A stretch of DNA of 64,000 nt from Onchocerca lupi (lineage: Eukaryota > Nematoda > Chromadorea > Rhabditida > Onchocercidae), in assembly GCA_028564675.1 (NCBI GenBank), contig JAOVVO010000144.1, forward strand, positions 1-64,000, given 5' to 3'. Positions within the stretch are counted from its first letter, which is position 1; each line of letters opens with the position of its first letter. This document shows positions 63,035-64,000 of the stretch, piece after piece. The notes under the pieces are model-generated. The model worked only from the letters and a program-made list of their open reading frames with translations. It did no database searches and was not told where the DNA came from. The translations under genes and the position numbers were made by a program.

Positions 63035-64000
63035 TACTTTATATATGCATTCATTAACAAATTTTTTCAACATTCCGTAATTTTAACGAAAATTGGAACA
63101 AATCTCTGATGAACTAATTGCCTACGGCTCGAAAATCAAGAGAAAAAAAAAAACATGTTTCCATTTTGGCATTATTTGCTCGAACATTTTTTCGGATTTT
63201 CAGGAATATTTCGCTTTTTTCAAATTCAATCGATCAATGGATCGAAGATAAGTTTAAGGTGAAGTCCGTACCATGTAACTTTTTTCATTCTCTCAATTTC
63301 TTTCTCTCACTTTGAACCAGAATTCATCATCTTGACGCTCAACACTCGATTTGATGTCAGCGATGAAATTTATGGTTTGGAATTAAAGAGCTTCAAGTGT
63401 TCTCGTCTCGATCTCCTAATATTCTGATCTCGATGCAGTCGTTTTTGATCTTCATTTCAAAACTATATTTACCGCCATTTTAGACTTGCCTTATAAGCTG
63501 TTATATATTTTTGAATTTCAAAGTTTTAAAAACAAACCTGGTGATTCGTAAGATGGAATTGTCATGCAATCAGAGAAGAAGGCGTTATGTCTTGACTTGA
63601 AATCAGATTTTGTTGGATTTAGTTTGTAGGAGTCTTCGGGTGACAAGCGTGGCTCGTCCCTTGCATCCTATCTCATGCATGAGGAAGACAGGATTTGGAG
63701 CTCGAGTTCAAGTTCGGAAAAATCACTGAATTTGAGTTCGCTCAAGTTCGCTGCTCACTTTCCTTTGTATTCAATCATTTTTGGAAATAAATTTCATTTT
63801 TGTTAAATTTGCGATGAAATGATAGTATGATCTATTCTAAATTAGATTTCTTTTGAATCGATTGTGATATAAGGAAGGAATGCATAAGGGCTGTATGAGG
63901 GCTGACCTCTTTATCATGTCCACTTCTCCATTTTTACGAGATTATTGTCGTATTTTCGATTATTTCCAAACAGTTGGAAAGACAGCGCATCGCATACCTC
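63035..64000. other. Right edge, no gene recognised
   Basis: AT-rich upstream sequence. The plus-strand frame at 63118-63315 has no family features. Confidence 0.45.

Overview
This window is nuclear DNA from a nematode, most likely a spirurid or filarial worm. It is AT-rich. Its genes are split by many short introns (about 65 to 400 bases, a few over 1 kb) with TTTCAG-type acceptors. The predicted proteins resemble Caenorhabditis proteins closely; the arginine methyltransferase, for example, ends in the same NTYTMH. No bacterial operons, CRISPR arrays or rRNA genes are visible, and I found no convincing tRNA. Gene models were built by hand from conserved protein blocks, splice sites and phase. 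In nearly every case the spliced length divides by three and matches the family length.

Layout, left to right: part of a seipin gene (minus, 435-1576); a CK1/TTBK-type kinase (plus, 3198-6801); a decayed CYP4-type cytochrome P450 pseudogene (plus, about 9.2-12.2 kb) with diverged repeats on both sides; a secreted Kunitz plus cysteine-rich protein (minus, 14395-15881); a 42-base minisatellite (16474-16683); a BAR-like coiled-coil protein with an organisation like fungal eisosome Pil1 (minus, 18715-21118); ribulose-5-phosphate 3-epimerase (minus, 23401-26831) with an 891-bp inverted-repeat element in its last intron; a lysosomal or secreted arylsulfatase (minus, 29191-33358); an apparently gene-free stretch of about 7.9 kb; FACT subunit SPT16 (plus, 41294-49042, 24 exons); NatC catalytic subunit NAA30 (minus, 50823-53005); a tail-anchored MSP-domain protein (minus, 53967-55931); and PRMT1 (minus, 56723-60202) with possible extra upstream exons to 63034.

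The intact genes are mainly housekeeping: chromatin (SPT16, PRMT1), N-terminal acetylation (NAA30), the pentose phosphate pathway (RPE), sulfate-ester hydrolysis, and lipid-droplet or ER contact biology (seipin, MSP-domain protein). They do not form one pathway. The accessory interest lies in the dead P450, the Kunitz protein with glutamate at the inhibitory position, the Pil1-like protein, several near-perfect hairpins with tiny loops, a duplicated SPT16 3' segment bounded by inverted repeats, two GC-AG introns, and an optional 72-base in-frame intron in the sulfatase.
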